This document shows positions 51,890-60,616 of a DNA stretch of 64,000 nt, piece after piece. Each line of letters opens with the position of its first letter. Position 1 is the stretch's first letter. The notes beneath the pieces are model-generated. The model ran no database searches and was not told the DNA's origin. It saw only the letters and a program-made list of their open reading frames with translations. The stretch is taken from assembly GCA_045615345.1 (NCBI GenBank), contig JAZLER010000032.1, forward strand, positions 124,001 through 188,000. The letters are read 5' to 3'. This DNA comes from Fumia sp045615345. Its GTDB lineage: Bacteria > Bacillota > Clostridia > Oscillospirales > Ruminococcaceae. Position numbers and translations under genes: made by a program.

Positions 51890-53081
51890 TTGGTGCGTCT
51901 CCGAAATCGGGAATGTCCATAGGAACGCCACCCTGCAACGCGGAATCGTGCGCTATGATACCGGGGATTGTGTATCTTGCAGCCTGCCATGCGTTTACGT
52001 AAGGCAATTTCCCTTCGTATACGCAGGTGCAGAAATCATCGATAAGGAGCTGATGTGATGCCATATGTCCGTTGATTTCTGCGATTTCGTCATAGCTTTC
52101 GGGCAATCTTGCTTTTTCATTGCTCTGTACGGGAGAGAAGGAATTCCACTGCCATTTATGGTTTGCGGCATTGTGTTTGAAGTCTTCGTCACCCTTGTGA
52201 GCCGTCATATCAACGGGATTTACGGTATCACTGACTTCCATTACGTCAACGCCCTCCTTGGTAAGTTTGGTAACGATATGCTGCGCGTTACTGAACTGAT
52301 AAGCGCCCTTTGTTCCATAAAATCCACTGATATAGGACGAGGGAGATCTGTAACCGATACGTCTGCATTCAGAAATTCTTGCAACACCGCCGTTGCTCAA
52401 CTGCATAAGAGAAAATTCGTTGGAGAACTGATTGTTCCAGGGGTTGTTTCCGTCTTTATAGCGTTCATCTTTGTCACAAACGCCAAAAGCAGTTACTTTT
52501 GTAGCGTATGCGCCTGTTGCGTTCAGGAGCATCGCCGTTGAGTGTGTGGGATAATAAAAGGGAGGAAGTGTGTAACAACTGATATCATCCTTGTACGCCT
52601 GAGGGAAATGTGAAATATCGTGGAAATACTGAGATTCTCCGTAAATAAAATCACCAAAAACACCTTTTTCATACTGTTCTTTACAGAACATGGAGCAGGG
52701 ATAATATACGCAGGTTTCACCCATCATATAGGTTTTCTTGTTACGTTTAACAGCGTCGATTATACGCTTACATTCCTCAACAGAACACGCCATAGGCACT
52801 GCACTGTATACGTGTTTGCCTGCATCAAGTGCTGCAACAGCCAGATCTGCATGGCTGTAACGCTCAGTAAAGATTGCAATACAGTTTATATCGTCTCTTT
52901 CTATAGCATCCTCAAACGCGGGAATCACTTTACTTCCGAAACGATTTTTGTAGTCCTGTGCTCTTTCATCAATAAGGTCACAAACGTATACCTCTCCAAC
53001 GTAGGGATGTTTCTGAAAAAGAGGAACGAAAAATGCGGCAAATTCTCCACATCCGACAACAGCAACGTTAAGTTTATCCAT
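51876..53081 (-). CDS. Gfo/Idh/MocA family oxidoreductase
   Basis: 401 aa. Rossmann VAVVGCGEFAAFFVPLF, the VYSAVPMACSVEEC region in place of the usual EKP motif, and a long C-terminal beta domain with YYPTHSTAMLLNATGAY containing a histidine in the catalytic region. The loss of EKP is unusual and sets it apart from the other family members in this window. It is divergent from an AraC regulator across 176 bp and followed by a YgjV-like gene. GGCGG and AAAGAAAGG lie before ATG. Confidence 0.85.
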   Translation of the reverse strand: MDKLNVAVVGCGEFAAFFVPLFQKHPYVGEVYVCDLIDERAQDYKNRFGSKVIPAFEDAIERDDINCIAIFTERYSHADLAVAALDAGKHVYSAVPMACSVEECKRIIDAVKRNKKTYMMGETCVYYPCSMFCKEQYEKGVFGDFIYGESQYFHDISHFPQAYKDDISCYTLPPFYYPTHSTAMLLNATGAYATKVTAFGVCDKDERYKDGNNPWNNQFSNEFSLMQLSNGGVARISECRRIGYRSPSSYISGFYGTKGAYQFSNAQHIVTKLTKEGVDVMEVSDTVNPVDMTAHKGDEDFKHNAANHKWQWNSFSPVQSNEKARLPESYDEIAEINGHMASHQLLIDDFCTCVYEGKLPYVNAWQAARYTIPGIIAHDSALQGGVPMDIPDFGDAPNDEF

Positions 53082-53174
53082 TTTATAACCGCCTTTCTTT
53101 TTGTCGTGGGGGTAACTGACGAATCCAAACCACCTGAAATTATCAAAATTTGGACTTATAGATTATTCCTATAC

Positions 53175-53203
53175 TTGATCTTACTTAAAAACTGATTTAT
53201 AAT
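53175..53203 (+). promoter_or_regulatory. Promoter of the AraC regulator gene at 53258
   Basis: TTGATC (53175-53180), 17-bp spacer, TATAAT (53198-53203). Confidence 0.65.
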
Positions 53204-53257
53204 CAATATATAATCCAAATCAAAAATATAACAAACCAAATAGAAAAGAGGAAAAAT

Positions 53258-54106
53258 ATGGATATAAGAAAATTTAACCCCTACATTCGGTTTTGTTCAC
53301 CGATAAAAGTAAGCGAAAGTTATCCCGAAACGTACAAAGCGTATGATTTCAGACTTTTTCACGTACTTGAAGGGGGCTTTACCGCCGTTTTCGATACTGA
53401 AGAAATTACCGTCAACAAAGGGGAAACCCTGATGTTTCCTCCCAACATAGCTTACCGTATGTTGATAAATGAATATGATTACTCAAATCATATTATAGTA
53501 AATTTTGATTTCGTTACCGATAATTACGGAAGTGCGCCACAGGCACCTACAGGTCTTGACAGATTTAAAAAAGATAAGGTTTTTTCAACTTGCAGTCTGC
53601 CTCCATTTGACCGTATACTGCATCTTAGTGACACCTGGTCTTCAACTGCTACACTAAAGGAAATGTGCCAGGAAATCAATTCAAACAATCCGAATTCTCA
53701 GGAAATCGCGTCGGCAATGTTTAAAAAACTGTTGGTCGAACTCGCAAGAAAAGAAAAGAACAATCAAAAACTTATAAATATAGGCAAAGAAAATATCTGT
53801 ATGCGCATTAAGGATTATATCGACAACAACTTTCTTTTGGGAATAAACAATATCGACATAGCTAAAAAGTTTGGTTATCATCCTTATGCCATCAACGCAA
53901 AATTTAAAAAGACTGAAAATATCACCATTCATTCGTATATAACGTCAAAAAAACTGGAACACGCAAAAGAATTCCTGCTTTCAACGAATCTTTCCATCGC
54001 CGAAATCAGTGAGAAGTGCGGTTTTTCAAATCCGTCGTATTTCTCGGAATGTTTTATGAAAAACGAAGGTATCACACCACTCGGATACCGTAAAAACGCA
54101 AGATAA
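53258..54106 (+). CDS. AraC family transcriptional regulator
   Basis: 282 aa. The cupin-like domain (FRLFHVLEGGFTAVFDTEEI; KGETLMFPPNIAYRM) is followed by helix-turn-helix motifs (IDIAKKFGYHPYAINAKFKK; IAEISEKCGFSNPSYFSECF). Divergent from the Gfo-YgjV pair, which it likely regulates. AGAGGAAAAAT precedes ATG; a terminator follows directly. Confidence 0.9.
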   Translation: MDIRKFNPYIRFCSPIKVSESYPETYKAYDFRLFHVLEGGFTAVFDTEEITVNKGETLMFPPNIAYRMLINEYDYSNHIIVNFDFVTDNYGSAPQAPTGLDRFKKDKVFSTCSLPPFDRILHLSDTWSSTATLKEMCQEINSNNPNSQEIASAMFKKLLVELARKEKNNQKLINIGKENICMRIKDYIDNNFLLGINNIDIAKKFGYHPYAINAKFKKTENITIHSYITSKKLEHAKEFLLSTNLSIAEISEKCGFSNPSYFSECFMKNEGITPLGYRKNAR

Positions 54107-54131
54107 AAAAGACTCCATCAGGCGTCTTTTT
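54107..54131 (+). terminator. Terminator of the AraC gene at 53258
   Basis: AAAAGACTCC-ATCA-GGCGTCTTTT (one T-G pair) with T tail. Confidence 0.8.
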
Positions 54132-54181
54132 ATTTGCATTATTTCAAAATTATGTTATAATATGTCGTAAGAGGTGATAAT

Positions 54182-55786
54182 ATGGACTCTGTGATTTTCA
54201 ACCCGCTCAAAGAATACCAAAGCAAACTTAAAAACCTTCATTTCGAGAACACTAAAAAGCTTTTTGAAAAGCTCGTAAAAGAATCCGGCATTGACATTGA
54301 TACCAACAAAGAAACGGTAAAACAGTATAATATTTATACCGAACGCCTTTCCGATGTTAAGAAAAAGCTCAGATGGCGCAAATTTTTCAGGGTATTGATG
54401 TGGGTTTCGGTGGTACTTATCCCGGTCGCAATTTTAAATATGAATCCTAAAATCAAGGAACTGAAAGAAGAGGTTCAGTTTGCAGACCAGAAAGCCAACG
54501 AATTTTTATCACTTGCAACTGAGCAGATGAAACCTCTCACAGCACTTTTTAAAGAATGGTACGCGATAGACTTAATAGAAGAAACTGTTCCCCTTATAAA
54601 ATTTATGCAACAGTTTACGGCTGCTCAGGAAAATGATATGAAAATCAACTATGACCTGAAAGATGACACCGATGTCGAAAAGTCTACTCTGGATGTTTTG
54701 GCAGGTGAGTATAACGAAAACCCGTTTGTATTCGAAAACCGTATGGTTCACCGTATGGGAACCGAAACATATTATGGTTACAAGACTATCACATGGACCG
54801 AAACATACAGAGATTCTGATGGTAAGATGAGAACAAGAACCCGTACTGAGCGTTTACAGGCTTCTGTTACAAAGCCTAAGCCCTTCTATCATACAGAGGT
54901 TGTTTTAAATTACGGTGCACAGGCGGCTCCCGAGCTTTCCTTCAGCCGAGATGCTACAAATCTTCACAACAAGAGTGAAAAAGCTATCGAAAGATATGTA
55001 AAACGCGGTGAAAAACGCCTTGACCGAAAAGCCAACAAAGCACTAAAAAAAGGAGACGACTTCACAAGTATGTCAAACTCGGAATTTGAAGTCCTGTTTG
55101 ATGCTCTTGACAGAAGTGACGAAGTACAGTTCAGAACACTTTTCACCCCCTTGGCACAGACCAATATGGTGGATTTGCTCTTATCCAAAGAAAGTTTTGG
55201 CGATGATTTTAATTTCTTCAAAAACGGCAGAATGAACACTGTTGCCTCAAATCACAGCCAGAACAGAGCTTTAATCTTATCCACCGAAGGCTTTAATTCT
55301 CATTCTTTTGATATAATCGAGCACAATTTCTTAAACCTTAATATGGAATACTTTAAAGCTGTATACTTTGACTTAGCCCCCGTACTTGCAATTCCGGCTT
55401 ATCAGGAAAGACCTGTTCACTCTTTAAAACCCATTCCGGATTACACTCAGCTTTATTCATTGAAAGAAAGTGAATCCCTTGCAAACCTTGTAAACAAAAA
55501 GGAAATTGTCCATCCCGATACCAAAACCGAGGCTATACTCAAATCAAGTTATCTGTCGACAGAAAATAATATTGACAAGACCTCTGTTACAGCGTATTCT
55601 TATGATATAGAAAAGCGCGTTGATATTGTCACTGTAAGAGGCGGTGACGGACATTACCACAACATACCTGTTGAATGGGATGAATATCTGCCGCTTGAAC
55701 AAATTACAAACTTTGGCGTTACTGCAATAAACTCAGCCGTAGCATCTGCTGCAAGCAGGGACGGTCTGTGCATATTTAAATTGTAA
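54182..55786 (+). CDS. Unrecognised membrane-anchored protein, partner of LemA
   Basis: 534 aa; no family recognised. A charged cytoplasmic-type N-terminus (1-65, helical) is followed by one membrane helix (about 70-87, VLMWVSVVLIPVAILNM), then a coiled-coil-like stretch to about 120 and a large soluble domain. The latter has a basic segment YRDSDGKMRTRTRTERLQ (about 217-234), a very basic helix (about 270-295) and later aromatic-rich strands. It is followed after 13 bp by a LemA gene, so the two probably act together at the membrane. GAGGTGA precedes ATG; a -10-like TTATAAT is at 54152-54158. A decayed copy of its start lies at 51181. Confidence 0.75.
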   Translation: MDSVIFNPLKEYQSKLKNLHFENTKKLFEKLVKESGIDIDTNKETVKQYNIYTERLSDVKKKLRWRKFFRVLMWVSVVLIPVAILNMNPKIKELKEEVQFADQKANEFLSLATEQMKPLTALFKEWYAIDLIEETVPLIKFMQQFTAAQENDMKINYDLKDDTDVEKSTLDVLAGEYNENPFVFENRMVHRMGTETYYGYKTITWTETYRDSDGKMRTRTRTERLQASVTKPKPFYHTEVVLNYGAQAAPELSFSRDATNLHNKSEKAIERYVKRGEKRLDRKANKALKKGDDFTSMSNSEFEVLFDALDRSDEVQFRTLFTPLAQTNMVDLLLSKESFGDDFNFFKNGRMNTVASNHSQNRALILSTEGFNSHSFDIIEHNFLNLNMEYFKAVYFDLAPVLAIPAYQERPVHSLKPIPDYTQLYSLKESESLANLVNKKEIVHPDTKTEAILKSSYLSTENNIDKTSVTAYSYDIEKRVDIVTVRGGDGHYHNIPVEWDEYLPLEQITNFGVTAINSAVASAASRDGLCIFKL

Positions 55787-55799
55787 AGGAGATTTTAAA

Positions 55800-56462
55800 A
55801 TGGCTAATCAGTTAGACGAACTCAACCCCACCGTGATGGACGAAGGTCTTGACACAAATGTTATCGCGAAAAAAATCCCTGCTGAAGTAGGATTCGGCTC
55901 AAAGGTTTTTGAAATCTTTTTGTGGATTTGCGGCATTCTGCCCGGTCTTATCTTCCTGTTTAAAAAGATAAGTGCCCAGAAACATTTTGACCAGCTTCAG
56001 CAAAAAATCCAGAGAAACGCTTCCCAGATTGACAACTACTTAGAACAGCGCGTAATGGTGCTCCAGAACTGTGCAAAACTTCTTGATAAGGCAATCGACC
56101 TTGACAAGAGCACATTTGAAAACATCGCTAAATACCGTTCAGGTGCAGATAAAGATGAAGCCCGTAACGGAATTGAAAGCGCAGTTGAAACAATCTCAAG
56201 AAACATTAATGTTGCTGTTGAAAGTTACCCTGACTTGCAGGCGCATAAAGAAATCGCCGATGCAATGCAGCAGAATATGTACTTACAGCGTGAAATCACC
56301 GCTGCAAGAGAACTTTATAACGACACAATCGACCAGTGGAACAGAGATATTTTCGCATGGCCCACAAAGAAAATTGTTGCTGCAAAAAACGGCTACACAA
56401 CAAGAATTCCTTTTATCGCTTCCAAAGAAATCAAAGAACAGGCAAAAGGCATATTCTTCTAA
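55800..56462 (+). CDS. lemA: LemA family protein
   Basis: 220 aa. One membrane helix (about 38-58, IFLWICGILPGLIFLFKKI), then the all-helical LemA domain with QRNASQIDNYLEQRVMVLQN, NVAVESYPDLQAHKEIADAM and the family core ITAARELYNDTIDQWNRDI. LemA proteins are small membrane proteins of unknown exact role, often paired with a membrane partner. The N-terminal extension before the helix (37 residues) is longer than usual. AAGGAG precedes ATG; it closes a two-gene operon. Confidence 0.88.
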   Translation: MANQLDELNPTVMDEGLDTNVIAKKIPAEVGFGSKVFEIFLWICGILPGLIFLFKKISAQKHFDQLQQKIQRNASQIDNYLEQRVMVLQNCAKLLDKAIDLDKSTFENIAKYRSGADKDEARNGIESAVETISRNINVAVESYPDLQAHKEIADAMQQNMYLQREITAARELYNDTIDQWNRDIFAWPTKKIVAAKNGYTTRIPFIASKEIKEQAKGIFF

Positions 56463-56467
56463 AAGCA

Positions 56468-56496
56468 AAACCACGGAATTATATTCCGTGGTTTTT
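56468..56496. terminator. Bidirectional terminator after lemA
   Basis: AAACCACGGAAT / ATTCCGTGGTTT with T runs; the stop codon of the converging AraC gene lies in the loop region. Confidence 0.86.
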
Positions 56497-57237
56497 ATAT
56501 TTGCAGGGAGAAATTAGATACTTCTTTTTAAATTCTTTTGAAAAATACTTAATATCGTTAAACCCTGATTTTTCTGCCGCCTCACTTACCAGATAAAGTC
56601 CGCTTTCAAGAAGCGAGGCCGCAGTTTCAAGGCGAAGTAATTTTACATATTGATTAGGCGAAACTCCATATATCTCTTTGAAAATTTTTCTGAAATAGGT
56701 TTCCGATACAAAACAAAGTTCTGCAAGATTTTTTATATCAATGTTTCCGGTTTTAAAATGCTCATAAATATATCTGACAGCAGGATTTAAAATCTTACTC
56801 TTATGGTCTTCCTTGTTTTCTTTGTTTCGGGAACAAAGGCAGGCTTTATGCAGAATTTCATAAAAAAGGGATGTGCACAGAATGCGATATCCCTTTTCTT
56901 TTTTTGCCCATATTTCATAAAGATTTATAAGTTCTTCCTTTGTTTCAAAGTCTATTATCTCCATATCTTCTGCCGTTTTGTTGTAATCGATAAAGCAGAC
57001 CGAAATAATTTCCTCACCACTGCTTTTTTGGAAATACTCAAGCTTTGAAGGAATATAGAGCAATTGATTTTCTTCGACATTAAATGTGTTTTTTCCGTAG
57101 CTGAATTCACTTTTTCCGCTTAATCGCACACTTATAATGGAATGTGAACGACTGAAACTTTTTCTTTTACAGCTTTTACGCTTATGACGATATATACCGA
57201 TAATTTCGATAATATGGTTATCTTCACAAAAAAACAT
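56479..57237 (-). CDS. AraC family transcriptional regulator
   Basis: 252 aa. The N-terminal cupin-like part (GKSEFSYGKNTFNVEENQLLYIPSK) is compact; two helix-turn-helix motifs close the protein (IKNLAELCFVSETYFRKIFKE; VSEAAEKSGFNDIKYFSKEF). It is divergent from the glycosidase-like gene at 57385 and probably regulates it. Confidence 0.88.
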   Translation of the reverse strand: MFFCEDNHIIEIIGIYRHKRKSCKRKSFSRSHSIISVRLSGKSEFSYGKNTFNVEENQLLYIPSKLEYFQKSSGEEIISVCFIDYNKTAEDMEIIDFETKEELINLYEIWAKKEKGYRILCTSLFYEILHKACLCSRNKENKEDHKSKILNPAVRYIYEHFKTGNIDIKNLAELCFVSETYFRKIFKEIYGVSPNQYVKLLRLETAASLLESGLYLVSEAAEKSGFNDIKYFSKEFKKKYLISPCKYKNHGI

Positions 57238-57384
57238 CGCTATCCACCTTAGTTTTATTTTCTACACCTTTTTATTCTAAAACAGTAAATATCACTTGTC
57301 AAGTTTCGTTTTACACACCTTTTAGATATATTTTGTATGTTTTCTTTATGACATATCACTGTTAAAATAAAGTGGGGTGATTAT

Positions 57385-59310
57385 ATGAAAATTGCAGTTT
57401 ATGGTAGCAGTAAAAAATTTATCAGTTTTTTAAAAGGTCTCACCGAAAGCGTAAAAACTTTCAAAAACTTAAACCACGCTCTTTGTTACGCCGAAAAGCA
57501 ATCCACAGCTTTGTTTATTCTTCCGTTTTATGATAAAGGCATCAATTTTGTAAAAGAATTCTCGGAAAATGAGTTTGAAAAAATGGTCAGGATTATCAAA
57601 AGCAAAAAAAGCAGAATTTATATAGAAAACTATCCCGCATACGACTACAGGGATTGTTTTGTTCTGGGGCTTCAGGCGAGAAGTCTTGTGAATAATATCG
57701 GCAAAAATTCAATCTGCCTTTGCAACCGTTTCAAAAATCTGACAGGGTTCGAAATTTTGCAAAAAAGAAACGGATTTTATTATCCTAATGACAAATTTAC
57801 AGACGGAAATGTTGAAATATTAGCAGAAATCAAAAATTGTTTTGGTGTAAGCAAAGCGGTAAAAAGTTCAGCAGAGTGGGAAGGTGTCGCGCTTTTAAAG
57901 GCTGAAAGTAATGTTTACAGTGCTATGTGCGATTTTACAAATTTAAAGGATTTTGAGATATTTTCTTACAAAAACTGGCTTAACTTTTACAAAACTCTTT
58001 TCAGCGAAGTTACCGATGCTTCTCACGAAATCATTGAAAAATCATTTGAAAACACCTATAAAAAAATAGATATCTGCAAAAATACCAGAGATGACAACAT
58101 AAAAAAAGCTCTTGAAAATGCCGTAAAATCAGCTCTTGACTGGCACGAAAGCTCAGGCATTATGCTGAGTAACGGCGGCGTTTATGAAATGATAAGGTCT
58201 TTTGACTTAACCCCTGCCAAAAACATAAGAGGTGACTCGGGACTTTTTACTGCGGCACTTTTTATGACTGCAGGAAAGTATTTTAACAATAAAAAATATA
58301 TAAAAACCGCTGAGAAAGTGGCAGATTATATGCTTAAAATAAGAGCTTTACAGATAACCAAAGGTGAAAATAAAGGACTTTTCAAATGGTTTTCCGGAAT
58401 AGATGATATGGGCCCTCACGATATTTATGTTTCCGATACCTCCCGTGTTGGCAACTGTGTTCTTACTCTCTATAAACTGACCGGCAAAACTGAATACAGA
58501 GAAAAAATTATTTCACTCGGTGAAGCATTGCTTAAATGGTTTGATGGCGATGCACTTTTGCCGGGATGCAGTTTCAACTATCAAAGCGAAAATCTTGTCG
58601 CCATACAGACAAGACCCCGAAAGGCTTCGCCTGAATTTTACGATGCTCCAATGCTTTTTATGAAAAATCTTTACTCAATAACAAATGACAGACGCTATAA
58701 AGACCAAATTTTAAAAACTGCAAAAAAGTTAGCAATCCTTTACCCCTACTATGAAACAGTAACTTCACACTCAGATAGCTTTACCTTCAGCAGACTCTTT
58801 TGCGTGTTTGCTGTTGCACAGAGTTTTGGAGATGGTGAATGGACCCCGGTTATTGATAAAATTCTCAGTTTTTTTGAAAAGCTTCAGCATAAAAGCGGTG
58901 GTTTTTCGGATAAAAACGCTTATTTTGACAACAGAAGCCTTTCTCTTGATCTTGAATTTGCGGTAGGTGGTTTTGCCGGTGAAGATAGCAATATCGCCGA
59001 CCTTGTATACTGCCAGAACAGTTTGTTTTATTCTTTGAATATTCTTCTCTCTTGTAATGGTAATTTTGATAAAAACAAAGCAAAAACAATGTTTGAAAAG
59101 CTCACACAGTTTTTGCTCGATACACAGATACGCTCCGAAAATTTAAAGATAAATGGTGCCTGGATGAGGGCATTTGATATGGACAATTATGAATATTATG
59201 GTTGCGATAAAGACTTTGCATGGGGACCTTACTGCATCCTTACCGGTTGGGTGACAGGAGCTATTCCTCTTGTATTTTTAGATTTATTGGGGGTAAAAAC
59301 TATATATTAA
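57385..59310 (+). CDS. Putative (alpha/alpha)6-barrel glycosidase with GATase-like N-terminal domain
   Basis: 641 aa, no signal. Residues 1-230 look like a Rossmann/class I GATase-like domain (MKIAVYGSSKKFISFL; TALFILPFYDKG). Residues about 250-640 are helical-hairpin repeats of an (alpha/alpha)6 barrel (RGDSGLFTAALFMTAGKYF; YVSDTSRVGNCVLTLYKLTG; WGPYCILTGWVTGAIP), as in GH88/105/127-type enzymes. The catalytic residues cannot be fixed. The domain order is not one I recognise. GGGGTGA precedes ATG; divergent from an AraC regulator and convergent with a Gfo gene. Confidence 0.55.
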   Translation: MKIAVYGSSKKFISFLKGLTESVKTFKNLNHALCYAEKQSTALFILPFYDKGINFVKEFSENEFEKMVRIIKSKKSRIYIENYPAYDYRDCFVLGLQARSLVNNIGKNSICLCNRFKNLTGFEILQKRNGFYYPNDKFTDGNVEILAEIKNCFGVSKAVKSSAEWEGVALLKAESNVYSAMCDFTNLKDFEIFSYKNWLNFYKTLFSEVTDASHEIIEKSFENTYKKIDICKNTRDDNIKKALENAVKSALDWHESSGIMLSNGGVYEMIRSFDLTPAKNIRGDSGLFTAALFMTAGKYFNNKKYIKTAEKVADYMLKIRALQITKGENKGLFKWFSGIDDMGPHDIYVSDTSRVGNCVLTLYKLTGKTEYREKIISLGEALLKWFDGDALLPGCSFNYQSENLVAIQTRPRKASPEFYDAPMLFMKNLYSITNDRRYKDQILKTAKKLAILYPYYETVTSHSDSFTFSRLFCVFAVAQSFGDGEWTPVIDKILSFFEKLQHKSGGFSDKNAYFDNRSLSLDLEFAVGGFAGEDSNIADLVYCQNSLFYSLNILLSCNGNFDKNKAKTMFEKLTQFLLDTQIRSENLKINGAWMRAFDMDNYEYYGCDKDFAWGPYCILTGWVTGAIPLVFLDLLGVKTIY

Positions 59311-59311
59311 A

Positions 59312-59339
59312 AAACGGCAGGCTTTAAAGCCTGCCGTTT
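59312..59339. terminator. Bidirectional terminator
   Basis: AAACGGCAGGCTTT / AAAGCCTGCCGTTT; the T run is best on the minus strand, serving the Gfo gene at 59343. Confidence 0.82.
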
Positions 59340-59342
59340 AAA

Positions 59343-60389
59343 TTATTCATTAAAAGGAACTACCTGTTTTAATCTGTCGGATTCAAACGCCGCTTCCATA
59401 ACCTTCATAACTCTCATTACTTCGGCGTGAGTGATAAGCTGAGGTTCGATTCCGTCAACAGCTTTTGCAACATTACGGTAGAAATCGTGAACATCGCTCT
59501 CAACCTCAGGCAAGGGGAATTCCTTAATGGTTTCAGGACTTCTCGGTGCCATTGTTTTTGTAAGACCTGCCGCAGTTTTAACTGGAACTACATTTACATC
59601 TTTTCTGATTTCACAGCAGACAATTTTGCCTTCTTTATTGAAACCATTGATAATTGCAGAGCCATTGTTACCTGCCATATACCATCGAGGAAGACTTATA
59701 AAGTTACTTGTTCCGACTTCCACACGGTAAACAAGACCACTTTCAAAGGTAATATCAAGCTTAAAGCCATCGTCAACTTCTTCGTTTGTAATATGGTCCA
59801 TAGTAGCATAGATGGAAACAATCTTTTCGTCTACCATCTGCAATGCCTGGTCGATGAGGTGAACACCCCAGTCAAGCATCATACCGCCGCCATGTTTTTT
59901 TATTCCACGCCAGTCACCGGGGATACCATGTGAACCCTGAACACGGGATTCAATTGCGTGTACAACTCCAAGCTTACCACTTTTGTAAATTTCTTTCATT
60001 CTTAAGAAATCTGCATCCCAGCGTCTGTTCTGGTGAACTGTAAAAAGCTTGCCGTACTTGTTTGCTGCATCAATCATAGCCTGTAAATTCTCGGAAGAAT
60101 CGGTTACAGGTTTTTCACTGATAACATTTTTACCTGCTGCAAGTGCTGCTTCAGCTATCGGACGATGCACATCGTTGGGAGTTGCAATTGTAACGATGTC
60201 GACATCGGGGTTAGAAAGAACCTCTTGCTGCGAGGAATAAACACGGATGCCTTTTTCTTTTGCGTACTCACGGCGTTTTTCATCAATATCCCAGATACCA
60301 ATGAGATTTACAACGCCATTTTCCAAGATTTTGTTACTGTGCCATTCGCCCATTCCGCCAAACCCGATAATAGCTACATTCTTTTTCAT
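59343..60389 (-). CDS. Gfo/Idh/MocA family oxidoreductase
   Basis: 348 aa. Rossmann IIGFGGMGEWHSNKI, ISEKPVTDS (EKP motif), and MLDWGVHLIDQAL in which both the Asp and the catalytic His are present, unlike the 20772 and 22059 products. NAD(P)-dependent oxidation of a sugar or polyol is predicted. GAGGCGC lies before ATG. It is monocistronic with a strong promoter overlapped by a perfect cre-like site, so it should be catabolite-repressed. Confidence 0.9.
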   Translation of the reverse strand: MKKNVAIIGFGGMGEWHSNKILENGVVNLIGIWDIDEKRREYAKEKGIRVYSSQQEVLSNPDVDIVTIATPNDVHRPIAEAALAAGKNVISEKPVTDSSENLQAMIDAANKYGKLFTVHQNRRWDADFLRMKEIYKSGKLGVVHAIESRVQGSHGIPGDWRGIKKHGGGMMLDWGVHLIDQALQMVDEKIVSIYATMDHITNEEVDDGFKLDITFESGLVYRVEVGTSNFISLPRWYMAGNNGSAIINGFNKEGKIVCCEIRKDVNVVPVKTAAGLTKTMAPRSPETIKEFPLPEVESDVHDFYRNVAKAVDGIEPQLITHAEVMRVMKVMEAAFESDRLKQVVPFNE

Positions 60390-60433
60390 AAATATGCGCC
60401 TCTTTTCAATTTGCCCAGTATAGTTTTATACTT

Positions 60434-60449
60434 TTGTAATCGTTTTCAT
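60434..60449 (-). promoter_or_regulatory. cre-like operator at the Gfo promoter
   Basis: On the minus strand ATGAAAACGATTACAA matches the cre consensus WTGNNARCGNWWWCAW at all 16 positions. It starts inside the last bases of the -10 box and covers the transcription start, so binding would block initiation. Confidence 0.75.
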
Positions 60450-60476
60450 TATACACAACTATTTTAATTTTTTCAA
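60448..60476 (-). promoter_or_regulatory. Promoter of the Gfo gene at 59343
   Basis: Minus-strand TTGAAA (60476-60471), 17-bp spacer, TATAAT (60453-60448). Confidence 0.82.
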
Positions 60477-60557
60477 GTGGGAAAACTCAAAAAAATCAAA
60501 AATTTATTAAAAAAAACGGTGAAATTCAAGCTTTTTTAAGTTATACCGTCTTTTTAC

Positions 60558-60586
60558 TTGTTATTTTTAAGATTTTCTGCTACAAT
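60558..60586 (+). promoter_or_regulatory. Promoter of prmA
   Basis: TTGTTA (60558-60563), 17-bp spacer, TACAAT (60581-60586). Confidence 0.72.
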
Positions 60587-60616
60587 ATATACATTCAAAG
60601 GAAAGGAAGAAATTAT

